DNA of 52,841 bases from an uncultured Caryophanales bacterium (GTDB lineage: Bacteria > Bacillota_I > Bacilli_A > RF39 > UBA660), in NCBI GenBank assembly GCA_946414975.1, contig CAMKQS010000003.1:1-52841 (forward strand), in the 5' to 3' direction. The notes below the pieces were generated by a model. That model did no database searches and was not told where the DNA came from. It was given only the letters and a program-made list of their open reading frames with translations. Positions 8,498 through 18,052 of this stretch are shown here, in pieces; position 1 is the first letter of the stretch, and the number at the start of each line of letters is the position of its first letter. The translations under genes and the position numbers were made by a program.

Positions 8498-9322
8498 ATG
8501 TTTAGTTTTATAATTCTACATTACAAAAATATTGATGAAACAATTAATTGTTTAGAAAGCTTATCTAATTATAAAGATTCACACTTTATAGTTGTTGATA
8601 ATGCATCACTTTTAAGTGATGAAGAATCAAAAATATCTAAATATACAAAAGATATTATTAAACTTGAGGATAATTTAGGATTTGCTAAGGCAAATAATAA
8701 AGCTATCAAGTATGCTTATGATAAATATAAATCTGACTTTTATATTGTTATTAATAATGATGTAGAAATAAATCAAGTAGATTTTTTAGATATAATCAAA
8801 AATGATTATAAGAAATATAAATTTGATATGTTAGGTCCTTGGATAGATACCCCTGGTAATTCAGTAAATCCATTTAATGCTTATACAACTAAAAAACAAG
8901 TTGAAGAAGAAATTAAAAAGAGTGAAAAAATAGTTTCAATTTGCTCATCAAGTATTAAATATAATTTATTGATGACCGGAGTAAAACTAAAAGGATTATT
9001 AAAGAATAAAAGAAAACCTGAAAATGGAAAAGAATTTAAAGAGGGAGTGGCATTACATGGATGTGCAATCATATTTTCAAAAAAATACATTGAGAAGTAT
9101 GATTATCCATTCTTTAATGAAACTTTCCTTTTTCATGAAGAAGACTTTCTTTATCAAAGAGTACTAAAAGATAAGTTAGTATCAATTTATAATCCTTCAT
9201 TAAAAGTATTTCATAAAGAAGGATCAACAATGACTAAAGTATCTCAAAGTGCTAGATTAAAAAGAAAGTTTAGAGAAGAAGAAAGAATTAAATCACTTAA
9301 ATTATTATTAAAAGAAATGTAG
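8498..9322 (+). CDS. GT2 family glycosyltransferase (rhamnosyltransferase-like)
   Basis: 274 aa from ATG 8498; SD GAGGAAA lies at the end of the permease gene and only one base separates stop and start. GT-A fold features: N-terminal FSFIILHYKNIDETINCLESL, IVVDNAS, NLGFAKANNKAI, and the DxD-like INNDVEI. The acceptor-side motif is ALHGCAIIF...NETFLFHEEDFLYQR. This is the layout of WcaA/rhamnosyltransferase-type enzymes that add sugars to a lipid-linked chain on the cytoplasmic side. It ends in TAG, one of the intact genes showing TAG is a true stop here. Sugar specificity cannot be read. Confidence 0.85.
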   Translation: MFSFIILHYKNIDETINCLESLSNYKDSHFIVVDNASLLSDEESKISKYTKDIIKLEDNLGFAKANNKAIKYAYDKYKSDFYIVINNDVEINQVDFLDIIKNDYKKYKFDMLGPWIDTPGNSVNPFNAYTTKKQVEEEIKKSEKIVSICSSSIKYNLLMTGVKLKGLLKNKRKPENGKEFKEGVALHGCAIIFSKKYIEKYDYPFFNETFLFHEEDFLYQRVLKDKLVSIYNPSLKVFHKEGSTMTKVSQSARLKRKFREEERIKSLKLLLKEM

Positions 9323-9330
9323 GTGAAGAA

Positions 9331-10320
9331 ATGACTAAACCTTTAATTAGTGTTGTTGTACCATGTTATAACGTTGAAAAATATATAGATAAATGTTTAA
9401 AAAGCATTTTTTCACAATCATATAAAAATATTGAGATATTATGTGTTGAAGACTGCTCAAATGATAATACATTAGAGATTTTAAATAAGATAAAGAAAGA
9501 AGAACCTAGAATCCTAATTATAAAAAATAAAGTAAATTCTGGTTTGGCTTATTCAAGAAATGTTGGTGTTCAAAAAGCTACTGGTGAATATATTAGTTTT
9601 ATTGATTCGGATGATTATGTTTCTAATAATTATATTGAAAAATTATATAATTCACTTAAAGAATATGATGCAAATATTGCTATTGCTGATATTGTTTGTG
9701 TTAGAAGTGGTGAAGAAACAATTGTTAATTGTTATTCAAAAGATAAATTAAAAGTTATTAACAATGGATATGCCGCATCAGCTTGTAATAAATTATTTAA
9801 AAAAGAAATGATTGAAAAATATCCGTTCGAAATTGGTAAATTGAATGAAGATATTGCAACCGTTATACCTCTATTAGTTGAATCTAAAAGAATATCTTAT
9901 GCAGAAGGCGAATATTATTATTATGTTCAACGTGATAGTTCAATACAAAATTCTACGTTTAATAAAAGAAGATTTGATATTTTTGATGGAGTAGATTTAG
10001 CTCTTAAAAGAGTAAATAACGATAGTGAAATAAAAGATATATTAGTTTTTAATCAATTAATTAATACTCTGATATATGTTGTACCATTAATTAATGATTC
10101 TAAAGAAAGATTCGATGTTATAAAAGAATTTGGTACAAGATTAAGTAAATACGATATAAAAACTAATAAATATTTAAAAAATTTTATAAAATCAAATAAG
10201 ATACATAACAAGTTATTTTATGAATTATTCTTTAGAATGTTTAACATCAAGAAATACACAGTATGTAATTATATGTTTAATTTAATAAATCATAAGATTA
10301 GAAAAAATGGAGCAAAATGA
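9331..10320 (+). CDS. GT2 family glycosyltransferase
   Basis: 329 aa. Classic N-terminal GT-A domain: LISVVVPCYNVEKYIDKCLKSI, CVEDCSNDNT, GLAYSRNVGV and the DxD site FIDSDDY (about residues 90-96). The C-terminal 120 residues are less conserved. EpsJ/CpsJ-like enzymes of capsule loci have this architecture. It starts 8 nt after the previous gene, with SD GGTGAAG overlapping that stop. Its own TGA overlaps the next ATG (ATGA), so the three genes should be translated together. Confidence 0.88.
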   Translation: MTKPLISVVVPCYNVEKYIDKCLKSIFSQSYKNIEILCVEDCSNDNTLEILNKIKKEEPRILIIKNKVNSGLAYSRNVGVQKATGEYISFIDSDDYVSNNYIEKLYNSLKEYDANIAIADIVCVRSGEETIVNCYSKDKLKVINNGYAASACNKLFKKEMIEKYPFEIGKLNEDIATVIPLLVESKRISYAEGEYYYYVQRDSSIQNSTFNKRRFDIFDGVDLALKRVNNDSEIKDILVFNQLINTLIYVVPLINDSKERFDVIKEFGTRLSKYDIKTNKYLKNFIKSNKIHNKLFYELFFRMFNIKKYTVCNYMFNLINHKIRKNGAK

Positions 10321-10511
10321 TTATGGAAGAGTATTCAAAAGAAGAACTAATTCTAATTATAGAAGAATTAAAAGATGAAAATGAAATTTTAAAAATATCG
10401 TTAAAAAATGTTAATTTTGAAAAAAAACAAGTTACTGATAAATACAACAAGATAATTAGACATCCAGTAATTAGAATTTTTAGGAAAATCAAAAAAATGT
10501 TTAGGAGATAA
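10317..10511 (+). CDS. Small coiled-coil protein of the glycosyltransferase operon
   Basis: 64 aa; the start overlaps the upstream stop (ATGA) with GGAG just before it. ATG 10323 is an alternative start. Residues 3-45 are highly charged with heptad-like spacing (EELILIIEELKDENEILKIS), consistent with a coiled coil. The last 20 residues are basic and amphipathic (HPVIRIFRKIKKMFRR) and could bind the membrane. Similar basic ends occur on glycosyltransferases, so it may scaffold one. It is followed after 2 nt by a GT4 gene. No named family is recognised. Confidence 0.65.
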   Translation: MIMEEYSKEELILIIEELKDENEILKISLKNVNFEKKQVTDKYNKIIRHPVIRIFRKIKKMFRR

Positions 10512-10513
10512 AT

Positions 10514-11515
10514 ATGAAGAAAATATTATTTGTTGTTGATTCTAAAAACTGGACATTAGGTAATATTGCTAAACAACTTAAAGACAATTTATCTAATGAG
10601 TTTGATATTGATATTGTTACGTTAAAAATGTTTGATGATTGTGTTATAAAAACTTTAATTCTTTCAAAACATTATGATTTAACTCATTTCTTTTGGAGAG
10701 GACAATTAGGATGGCTAAATGATGATTATTCAAGAGGTTATGTTGAATTATTAGGATTGAATTATGATGAGTTTATTAAAGAATATGTAGATAACAATGT
10801 TATAACTACATCAATATGTGATCATTTATTTTTAACTGAAGATGAAATAAATAATACACGTTATATTCTTTCTAATGTTAAAGATTATATTGTTGTTTCA
10901 AAAAGATTGAAGGATATATATTCTAAAATAGATGGTATTAAGAAACCAAATACAATTATTCATGATGGAGTAGATTTAAATAGATTTAAATTAAAGAAGC
11001 ATAATAATGATGAATTTATTATTGGTTGGGCAGGAAATAGTAAATTTACTGATTCTGAAAATGATGATGATTTAAAAGGTGTAAATAAAATTATTAAGCC
11101 TGCTATAAAAGAATTAATAAATGAAGGATACAAAATAAAACTTAATGTTGCAGATAAAGTGACAAATTTTATTCCGTTTGAAAAAATGCCGGAATATTAT
11201 AATACATTAGACTTATATATATGTGCGTCAAAAACTGAGGGAACTCCGGCACCGGTTTTAGAAGCCATGGCTAGTGGTGTTCCAGTTATATCAACAGATG
11301 TTGGTGTTGTTCCAGAAGTGTTTGGAAAAGAACAATCTAAACTAATTTTAATAAATAGAACTAAAGATGAGTTGAAATCTAAAATTATTGAAATTATGAA
11401 TAATAAAAAATTACAAAAAGATATTTCAAACGAAAATATTGATAGTGTTCAAAAATATGATTGGAGTTATATTTCAAAACAATATAAAAAGTTTTTTGAA
11501 AAAAATATTAAATAA
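10514..11515 (+). CDS. GT4 family glycosyltransferase
   Basis: 333 aa, GT-B fold. The C-terminal donor-binding half is clear: TIIHDGVDLNRF, IIGWAGNSKFTD, KMPEYYNTLDLYICASKTEGTPAPVLEAMASG (the E-x7-E nucleotide-sugar site), VPVISTDVGVVPEVFG. The N-terminal half is short, with LTHFFWRGQLGWL. It follows the small coiled-coil gene after 2 nt, in the same operon. Donor and acceptor sugars are unknown. Confidence 0.85.
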   Translation: MKKILFVVDSKNWTLGNIAKQLKDNLSNEFDIDIVTLKMFDDCVIKTLILSKHYDLTHFFWRGQLGWLNDDYSRGYVELLGLNYDEFIKEYVDNNVITTSICDHLFLTEDEINNTRYILSNVKDYIVVSKRLKDIYSKIDGIKKPNTIIHDGVDLNRFKLKKHNNDEFIIGWAGNSKFTDSENDDDLKGVNKIIKPAIKELINEGYKIKLNVADKVTNFIPFEKMPEYYNTLDLYICASKTEGTPAPVLEAMASGVPVISTDVGVVPEVFGKEQSKLILINRTKDELKSKIIEIMNNKKLQKDISNENIDSVQKYDWSYISKQYKKFFEKNIK

Positions 11516-11532
11516 TAAAGGAGTAATAGCTT

Positions 11533-12606
11533 ATGAGTAAAAAGAAATTAATATCAATAATAGTGCCGGTATATAATACTTCTAAATATATTACTAAATG
11601 TTTAGAATCTATAAAAAGGGCAAAGACATCAGAGTGTGAAGTAATCATTATAAATGATGGATCAACGGACAATAGCGAAACTATTATTAAAGATTTTATT
11701 CATAATCTTCCTAAAGAAGAAAAAGATGATTATAAATATATATTTAAAAAGAATAAAGGATTAGCTGATACAAAAAATGTTGGCATTGAAAATTCTACTG
11801 GAGAATATATAAGTGTTATCGATTCAGATGATTATATTTCTCCTGATTTTTATACAACTGCAATTCCTTATTTAAAAGATTATGAAATTGTTATTTATGA
11901 TCTATGTATTGTTTTTGAAAATCCTAAAGGTGATGAAGAAAATTATGTTGGTAGAGCAGTAAATGAAAAATTCGATAACTTTAAATATCAACTTTTAACA
12001 GGACAAATGCAAGGATCTTCATGTAATAAAATTATAAAGAAAAGTTTATATACTTTAAAGTTTCCAGTTGGTAAGCAATATGAAGATGTTGCTGTTACAC
12101 CATTTATTTTGATGAATACTGATAAGATTATCTCTCTTCCATATGGAATGTATTATTATTTACAAAGAGGTAATTCTATTGTAAATACTAATACATTATA
12201 TAGTGCATATTATAAGATATGTAATAATCTTCAAGATGTTATGGATACTGAAGATAAAATGGATAAATATAGAGAAATTATTAATGAGTATTATATTAAT
12301 AGAACAATTGCAAATATGGAATTAAACTATGTTACTGATAAAAAAAGTTTCAAGAAGAATTTAAAAGAATTATCAAATAATTGTAAAGGTATTATTAGTT
12401 TTATTAATAAAGAATCAATGGTAGATAATTGTTATTATCAACTTACTAAAAATCAAAAAATTATTTTAAAGAAAATATTCATTAATTTAGAAAACGAAAA
12501 TTACGGAAGCATTGTTAATATATTTAGATTAAGAAAAACAATAAATTATTTTAGAAATGTTTTAAATACATTAAAGAACTTTATAAAATCAATAGGAGGT
12601 AAGTAA
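11533..12606 (+). CDS. GT2 family glycosyltransferase
   Basis: 357 aa. SD AAAGGAG is at about 11518-11524. N-terminal LISIIVPVYNTSKYITKCLESI, IINDGSTDNS, KGLADTKNVGIENSTGEYISVIDSDDY (DxD), then NKIIKKSLYTLKFPVGKQYEDVAVTPFI, in which the Glu-Asp pair is the usual catalytic-base region. It belongs to the same EpsJ-like group as the gene at 9331 but is clearly divergent from it. Its TAA overlaps the following ATG. Confidence 0.87.
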   Translation: MSKKKLISIIVPVYNTSKYITKCLESIKRAKTSECEVIIINDGSTDNSETIIKDFIHNLPKEEKDDYKYIFKKNKGLADTKNVGIENSTGEYISVIDSDDYISPDFYTTAIPYLKDYEIVIYDLCIVFENPKGDEENYVGRAVNEKFDNFKYQLLTGQMQGSSCNKIIKKSLYTLKFPVGKQYEDVAVTPFILMNTDKIISLPYGMYYYLQRGNSIVNTNTLYSAYYKICNNLQDVMDTEDKMDKYREIINEYYINRTIANMELNYVTDKKSFKKNLKELSNNCKGIISFINKESMVDNCYYQLTKNQKIILKKIFINLENENYGSIVNIFRLRKTINYFRNVLNTLKNFIKSIGGK

Positions 12607-13346
12607 TGAGTAAATATATTCACTATTGTTGGTTTGGTAGAAATCCAAAACCTAAAAAATTAGATTATTATATTGAAACATGGAAAAAGTACTTGCCTGA
12701 TTATGAAATTATAGAGTGGAATGAAGATAATTTTGATATTAATAGTCACAAATTTGTAAAAAGTGCTTATGAAGCAAAAAAATGGGCTTTTGTAAGTGAT
12801 TATGTTAGAGTTTATGCATTAGAGAAAATGGGTGGTTTTTATTTCGACACCGATATTGAAATAATAAATAATGTAGATTTTATTGAAAATAATGAAGTTG
12901 TATTGGGAAGAGAAAGTGATGAATTTTTAGCTACAGCAATGATTTATTCTAAAAAACCACATAATAAACATATTAAGAAAATATTAGAATTCTATAATTC
13001 ATTAAAGTTTGATCCTGAAAACGTTTTTAAATATACAAATCCAAAAATATTTACAGATTATTTTAAAAAGATTGGTTTAAAAGATGGAGAAGATACTGTT
13101 GAATTAAAAGACAATGTTAAAGTTTATGCAAAAGATTATTTTAATCCCAAATCTTATGATGGTAAAAATGAAACATTTACGAATAATACATGTATAATTC
13201 ATCATTTTGATGCTACTTGGACTCCGATGGTTGAAAAAATTGCTATTTGGTTTGTAAGAAAGAAAATGGATTTTATGGTAAAACCTGTTTATAAAGTTCA
13301 TAATTTCTTAAGAAGAGTTAAGCACTTCATAGTTAGGAGTAAATAA
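12606..13346 (+). CDS. GT32 family (OCH1-like) glycosyltransferase
   Basis: 246 aa. It opens with IHYCWFGRNPKPK and has the DxD-bearing block VSDYVRVYALEKMGGFYFDTDIEI that defines the 'glycosyltransferase sugar-binding region with DXD motif' family. CIIHHFDATW near the end matches the C-terminal His region of the family. Capsule loci often carry such an enzyme. Starts and ends overlap the neighbours by TAATG; a C-terminal basic helix (RRVKHFIVRSK) may touch the membrane. Confidence 0.88.
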   Translation: MSKYIHYCWFGRNPKPKKLDYYIETWKKYLPDYEIIEWNEDNFDINSHKFVKSAYEAKKWAFVSDYVRVYALEKMGGFYFDTDIEIINNVDFIENNEVVLGRESDEFLATAMIYSKKPHNKHIKKILEFYNSLKFDPENVFKYTNPKIFTDYFKKIGLKDGEDTVELKDNVKVYAKDYFNPKSYDGKNETFTNNTCIIHHFDATWTPMVEKIAIWFVRKKMDFMVKPVYKVHNFLRRVKHFIVRSK

Positions 13347-15157
13347 TGAAAAAACTATTTATAAAATACTATTGGATTTTTGTATTATTTTTTATTATAT
13401 TTCAAGTTAAATTAGTTAATACCTTTGAATTCAAAATGAATTTAATACAAGTATCATCAATATATGCACTATTATTTACATCTTTTGTTACAGCTAATTC
13501 GTATTATTTTTTAACAAAAGGTGTAAAAAAATATAAAGATGTTTTTGAAGGTAAAATTCAAACAATAATATTTATTTTATTAGTGTTACTTATAACATTC
13601 TTTGTTGGGGGGCATCAATTATTCCTTACAGGTGATAATTGGGATATTAGTTTTTCGACAATTAGGATGTTTATATATTTATATATTTTAGTTTTCCCAA
13701 TCATTTATGATTTTATAATTCTTTTAAATCATGTAGATATTAATGATAAAAAGAAAGTAAAAAAGCAAGAAAATTTGAAAGTGTTTTTTGTCATATCATT
13801 TTTATTGAATTTTGTAATAAATTTGGTTGTTGGATTAGGTTTTTATCCAGGAAATATGACTTCTGATTCTGTTGATATTATTGCACAAGCAATGGGTAGT
13901 TATCCGATTGGGGGAGGTCATCCACCATTTAATACGCTTTTATTAAGAATAATATACTTTATTTGTCCAATACCTATTGCAGGTATAATTGCATGTGATA
14001 TTTTTATGGCATTAGTATTAGCATATATTTTCACTTATTTAAGAAAGAATGGGGCTAATAAAATAGTATTATTAGTATCATTATTTATATTTACTATCTT
14101 AGGTAGTAATTTGATATTAATGACAGTTCTTTGGAAAGATATTCCGTTTACTATTTCGTTATTATGGTTATCTTTTGAAATGTATAGAATAGTAAAAGAA
14201 AAAGAAAAATATTTTGAAAGTAAATTTAATATATCATTGTTGATTGTAGCCTTAATGTTTACTTATTTTATTAGATACAATGGAATATTTCCATATTATG
14301 TTTGTATTGGTTATTTAATCTATAAAGCAGTTAAGGCGGTTAAAAAGAAACCAATCATTATTACAATTGTATTAAGTATTGCTTCACTTTTAATAATTAA
14401 GTATCCAATTTATAATTTATTAGGAATTGAAAGAATGTCATATTCTGGTGGAGCCGGATCCTTTGCTTTAAAAGGTGTTGCTGCGCTAGTATATTATGAT
14501 GTTGATTTATCTGAGGAAGATAAAAAGATGATTAGTGTAATAGCTGATGAAGAAACATTAAAGAAAGCTTATTCTAAATACAATATAGATACATTATCAT
14601 TTGGAGAATATGGTAAAGAAATTAATGAAGGAGCAGCTAAGCTTGGGACTTTGAATTTATATAAATTATATATTAAACATTTCTTTTTGCACCCTGAAAT
14701 AATTATTATGGATAGACTTGATGGAAATAATCTTTTATGGTCTTATATTACACCTGATGATGGATTTAATTCTACTTATGCGATAGGTATATGGTATCCT
14801 GCAGGTTTTGATACCAAGTTAGCTAAATTGCCTGAAGCTAATTCAAAAGAGAATGTTTATAATTCTAAATCAAATATAATAAAAACTGAAATATTATATT
14901 ATCAAGATTATATTTATCAAACGCCTTGGTATTATATAATATGGAGACCAGCATTTTTCTTAACACTATTATTAATAATTATGTACTATATGTTAAAAAA
15001 GAGATACAATCTATGGCCTTTATTGTTTCCAACAATTATTAGTATAATGTTTTGGGTAATGCTATTATCTCATCAAAGTTTTAGGTATCTATGGTTCATT
15101 CAAATTAATACTTATATTACTTACTTATTTGTTTTAAAAGAAAAAAAGAATATGTAA
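13346..15157 (+). CDS. Polytopic membrane protein, DUF6020-like (GT-C type)
   Basis: 603 aa with about twelve membrane helices. The segment FYPGNMTSDSVDIIAQAMG...GGHPPFNTLLLR, after the fifth or sixth helix, resembles the DUF6020 family of Bacillota. Its conserved Asp and His-Pro-Pro would face outside, as in GT-C enzymes acting on lipid-linked sugars. TVLWKDIPFT and the C-terminal soluble loop (LDGNNLLWSYITPDDGFNST) are further conserved-looking blocks. It is the last gene of the ABC-exporter operon, with its stop inside a terminator hairpin. A role as a glycosyltransferase or polymerase acting outside the membrane is inferred from fold and context. Confidence 0.6.
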   Translation: MKKLFIKYYWIFVLFFIIFQVKLVNTFEFKMNLIQVSSIYALLFTSFVTANSYYFLTKGVKKYKDVFEGKIQTIIFILLVLLITFFVGGHQLFLTGDNWDISFSTIRMFIYLYILVFPIIYDFIILLNHVDINDKKKVKKQENLKVFFVISFLLNFVINLVVGLGFYPGNMTSDSVDIIAQAMGSYPIGGGHPPFNTLLLRIIYFICPIPIAGIIACDIFMALVLAYIFTYLRKNGANKIVLLVSLFIFTILGSNLILMTVLWKDIPFTISLLWLSFEMYRIVKEKEKYFESKFNISLLIVALMFTYFIRYNGIFPYYVCIGYLIYKAVKAVKKKPIIITIVLSIASLLIIKYPIYNLLGIERMSYSGGAGSFALKGVAALVYYDVDLSEEDKKMISVIADEETLKKAYSKYNIDTLSFGEYGKEINEGAAKLGTLNLYKLYIKHFFLHPEIIIMDRLDGNNLLWSYITPDDGFNSTYAIGIWYPAGFDTKLAKLPEANSKENVYNSKSNIIKTEILYYQDYIYQTPWYYIIWRPAFFLTLLLIIMYYMLKKRYNLWPLLFPTIISIMFWVMLLSHQSFRYLWFIQINTYITYLFVLKEKKNM

Positions 15158-15170
15158 TATTCTTTTTTTT
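15141..15170 (+). terminator. Terminator overlapping the end of the DUF6020-like gene
   Basis: AAAAAAAGAATAT/ATATTCTTTTTTT perfect stem (15141-15153 with 15157-15169); the 3-nt loop holds part of the stop codon. Confidence 0.85.
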
Positions 15171-15178
15171 GTTATAAT
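15170..15178 (+). promoter_or_regulatory. Extended -10 promoter abutting the terminator
   Basis: TGTTATAAT starts at the last T of the upstream terminator, 18 nt before ATG 15197. SD GGGTGATT follows. The leader would be about 12 nt. Confidence 0.6.
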
Positions 15179-15196
15179 AGTATTTAGGGTGATTGT

Positions 15197-17158
15197 ATGA
15201 AGAAAATATTGTATTTCATTCTTAGCGTACTAACTATTTTTATTGGATTATTAATAATAAAAAGTGACTATACTAAAACAATAATTATATATGGTTTATT
15301 ATTGAACTTTTTATTATGTGGATCAGTTACTATTTCTTTTATATTTAAAAAAAGAATTGAATATAGTATTCCAGCATTTTTAATAATAATGTTTTTGTAT
15401 TTGTATTTTTTCGGTATTTTTAACATTTTAAGAATCGGATTCTATTCTTTTATGATTTTAACAATTTCTATTTTTCTATTTGTAATTTTAAGATTAATAA
15501 AGAGAAGAGAGTTTAGAGTTAGTTTGAAATTGATTCTTACACCTGGATTATTAGTTTATATTATATTATATATAATTTTTGCTCTTTCTTCATTTGATGC
15601 TGCCTTTTATGTATGGGATGAATTTACATTTTGGGGGTTAGCTGCAAAAAACATGTATTATTTAAATAATTTTTATGTATTAAAAGGAACAACAATGTCT
15701 GGTTGTTTTTATCCTCCGTGCCCAATTATGTTTATATATTTTTTTAGTAAATTTATGAATAACTATAATCAAGGTATTGAATTATTTACTATGTTTATAA
15801 TTAGTTTTTCTTTTATGTTACCTTTATTTGGTAAAAGTGATTTTAAAGATAATCGTAGAAATGCTATTTTATTTATTATTATGTTAATTGTTCCTGGTAT
15901 TTTTTGTTTTAACTTGTTTTATAAAACTATATATGCTGATGTTTTTTTAGGATTACTAGTATCATATGACTTTATATTATTATTTAGAGATAAATGTGAT
16001 AGATTTGATTTAATATCGATTTATTTATCATTATTACTTTTATCTATGACAAAAAGTATAGGAATAGTTTTATCTATTTTGAATTTGTTGTTTATGTTTA
16101 TTTATCAATTTGTTTGTTGTAAAAACAAGAAAAAAACAATCATATTATTTATAATTTTTGGATTATTATTATGTTTGTTTTATATATCATGGAAAGTTTA
16201 TTTGAATGTTAATTTATTATCTTATAATAATGGTTATATAAATGTTGAACCTTTAAATACTTCTATTAAATCAATGCTGTTCTGTATGAGAGATTCGATT
16301 ATGTACCCTGATAAAGTGATTAATAAAACTTTTATTAATTTTGTAGATCATTTTTTTGTATCAAAATATTATATACTTTATCCTATAAAAATTAATGGAT
16401 ATTATTTAATAATTATTTTTGGCATATTATTGTCTTTATTAAACAATTATTATAAAAAAAGTATTTTACGTTTTAGAACTAGAATAATAGTTTTTTATAG
16501 TCTTTCTTATATTATTTTGTTACAGTTTGCATACTATATGAAATTTAGTGTTGAAGAAGCATCAAGACATAGTTCACTTGAAAGATATATTGGTACTATA
16601 TGCATAGTTATTGTTTTGTTTATGATTTCAACTATATTTAATGAAAGAAATAAAAAGAACGATAAAAAGAATAATAAAATTATTACTATTACTTTAATAG
16701 GTATACTACTATTTGCTCCAGTAAATGAAATTTTTAATGCAACATTATTTTCGGCTAATAATAATTATTTGAATAGAAATAGAGTTGCTAATCAAGTAAA
16801 ACTTGCTGATTATGTTATACAAAGAACAACCGAAAATGATAGATTATTTGTTATTCATCAAACTCAATCAAAGGATTCTTTTTTAATTCAATTAAGATAC
16901 TTTATGACACCAAGATATTTTCCAATTGTAAATGAGTTTAGAAATGATGGCAAAGTAATGAGTGGTAAATTTAATAGTGTAGAAGAATTAACCATAGAAT
17001 TATATGATAAATATGATTATGTGTTAGTAATAAATTCAGATGAGTATTTTAATGAAAATTATAATTCAATTTTTGAAAAAAAAGAAATTCAAGAAAGACA
17101 ATTATATAAAATCATAAAGAAAAACGATAACAAAGTCGTTTTAGAAAAAGTTGAATAA
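15197..17158 (+). CDS. Polytopic membrane protein, GT-C-like, probable polysaccharide enzyme
   Basis: 653 aa with eleven or more membrane helices and a C-terminal soluble domain (about 530-653; LFVIHQTQSKDSFLIQLRYFMTP). The loop FYVWDEFTFWGLAAKNMYYL carries the acidic D-E pair and W residues seen in the first outer loop of GT-C-like membrane glycosyltransferases of Bacillota. GCFYPPCPIMF is a second conserved-looking loop. It is transcribed alone between its own promoter and terminator. Polymerase (Wzy-like) or a glycosyltransferase using undecaprenyl-phosphate sugars are the options. Confidence 0.5.
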   Translation: MKKILYFILSVLTIFIGLLIIKSDYTKTIIIYGLLLNFLLCGSVTISFIFKKRIEYSIPAFLIIMFLYLYFFGIFNILRIGFYSFMILTISIFLFVILRLIKRREFRVSLKLILTPGLLVYIILYIIFALSSFDAAFYVWDEFTFWGLAAKNMYYLNNFYVLKGTTMSGCFYPPCPIMFIYFFSKFMNNYNQGIELFTMFIISFSFMLPLFGKSDFKDNRRNAILFIIMLIVPGIFCFNLFYKTIYADVFLGLLVSYDFILLFRDKCDRFDLISIYLSLLLLSMTKSIGIVLSILNLLFMFIYQFVCCKNKKKTIILFIIFGLLLCLFYISWKVYLNVNLLSYNNGYINVEPLNTSIKSMLFCMRDSIMYPDKVINKTFINFVDHFFVSKYYILYPIKINGYYLIIIFGILLSLLNNYYKKSILRFRTRIIVFYSLSYIILLQFAYYMKFSVEEASRHSSLERYIGTICIVIVLFMISTIFNERNKKNDKKNNKIITITLIGILLFAPVNEIFNATLFSANNNYLNRNRVANQVKLADYVIQRTTENDRLFVIHQTQSKDSFLIQLRYFMTPRYFPIVNEFRNDGKVMSGKFNSVEELTIELYDKYDYVLVINSDEYFNENYNSIFEKKEIQERQLYKIIKKNDNKVVLEKVE

Positions 17159-17226
17159 TAAAGGATAAAATAATTCAAAAAACTACAAGTTTTTAGACAA
17201 AATTAGAAAAATTAAAAGAAAATAGT

Positions 17227-17251
17227 AAGATGATTTAAAATCATCTTTTTT
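17227..17251 (+). terminator. Terminator
   Basis: AAGATGATT/AATCATCTT stem (17227-17235 with 17239-17247), 3-nt loop, T run to 17251. Confidence 0.85.
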
Positions 17252-17290
17252 CGCGTCTATAAATTCTTCCTATGAATTGGTTCTTTAGTA

Positions 17291-17299
17291 TGTTATACT
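17291..17299 (+). promoter_or_regulatory. Extended -10 promoter within an inverted repeat
   Basis: TGTTATACT. It lies inside the inverted repeat TTAGTAT-GTT-ATACTAA (17285-17301), so a dimeric regulator could bind over the -10. The leader is about 25 nt with SD AAGGTGAA. Confidence 0.45.
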
Positions 17300-17330
17300 A
17301 AAATAGAAATAAGAATGAAGGTGAATAAAA

Positions 17331-18047
17331 ATGCAAAAGAAAAAAATACTATTAATTATTCCAGCTTATAACGAAGAAGAATGCATTTTAAATACATACA
17401 AAAAGATAATTGAACATAATAACAAAAATAAAACAAATTATGATGTAATTGTAATTAATGATGGTTCAAAAGACAATACTGAAACTATATTACAAGATAA
17501 CAAAATACCACATATTCAATTGATTCAAAATTTAGGAATAGGTGGTGCTGTTCAAACAGGATATAAATATGCTTATGATAATGATTATGATATTGCAATT
17601 CAATATGATGGTGATGGACAACACGATGTTTCTTGTGTTGATAAAATCATTAAACCAATTATAAAAAAAGACGCAAATCTAGTGATTGGATCAAGATTTG
17701 TAGAAAAAGATGAGGATAATTTTAAATCTACTTTTGCTAGAAGAGTAGGAATTAACATTATATCTTTTTTTATAAAGATATTTACTGGTAAAAAAATATA
17801 TGATCCAACAAGCGGGTTTAGAGCGGTTGATAAAAATATAATTGAATTATTTGCTAACAATTATCCTACAGAATATCCTGAACCTGTTTCTGAAGTTTCT
17901 ATTTTAAAAAAGAAATTTGAAATCAAAGAAGTGCAAGTTAAAATGCATGAAAGACAAGGTGGAAAATCATCTATTCATGCGTGGAAAAATGCTTATTATA
18001 TGATTAATGTAACAATTTCTATGTTTGTAGAAAGTATAAAGAGGTAA
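17331..18047 (+). CDS. DPM1-like GT2 polyprenyl-phosphate glycosyltransferase
   Basis: 238 aa. ILLIIPAYNEEECI, VINDGSKDNT, NLGIGGAVQTGYKYA, the DxD site QYDGDGQHD and SGFRAVDKN are the canonical blocks of dolichyl-phosphate-mannose-synthase-like enzymes. These transfer a sugar from its nucleotide to undecaprenyl phosphate. There are no C-terminal membrane helices; the next gene (DUF2304) is a small membrane protein that is the usual partner. It opens an operon running to 24235. Confidence 0.88.
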   Translation: MQKKKILLIIPAYNEEECILNTYKKIIEHNNKNKTNYDVIVINDGSKDNTETILQDNKIPHIQLIQNLGIGGAVQTGYKYAYDNDYDIAIQYDGDGQHDVSCVDKIIKPIIKKDANLVIGSRFVEKDEDNFKSTFARRVGINIISFFIKIFTGKKIYDPTSGFRAVDKNIIELFANNYPTEYPEPVSEVSILKKKFEIKEVQVKMHERQGGKSSIHAWKNAYYMINVTISMFVESIKR

Positions 18048-18052
18048 TTAAT

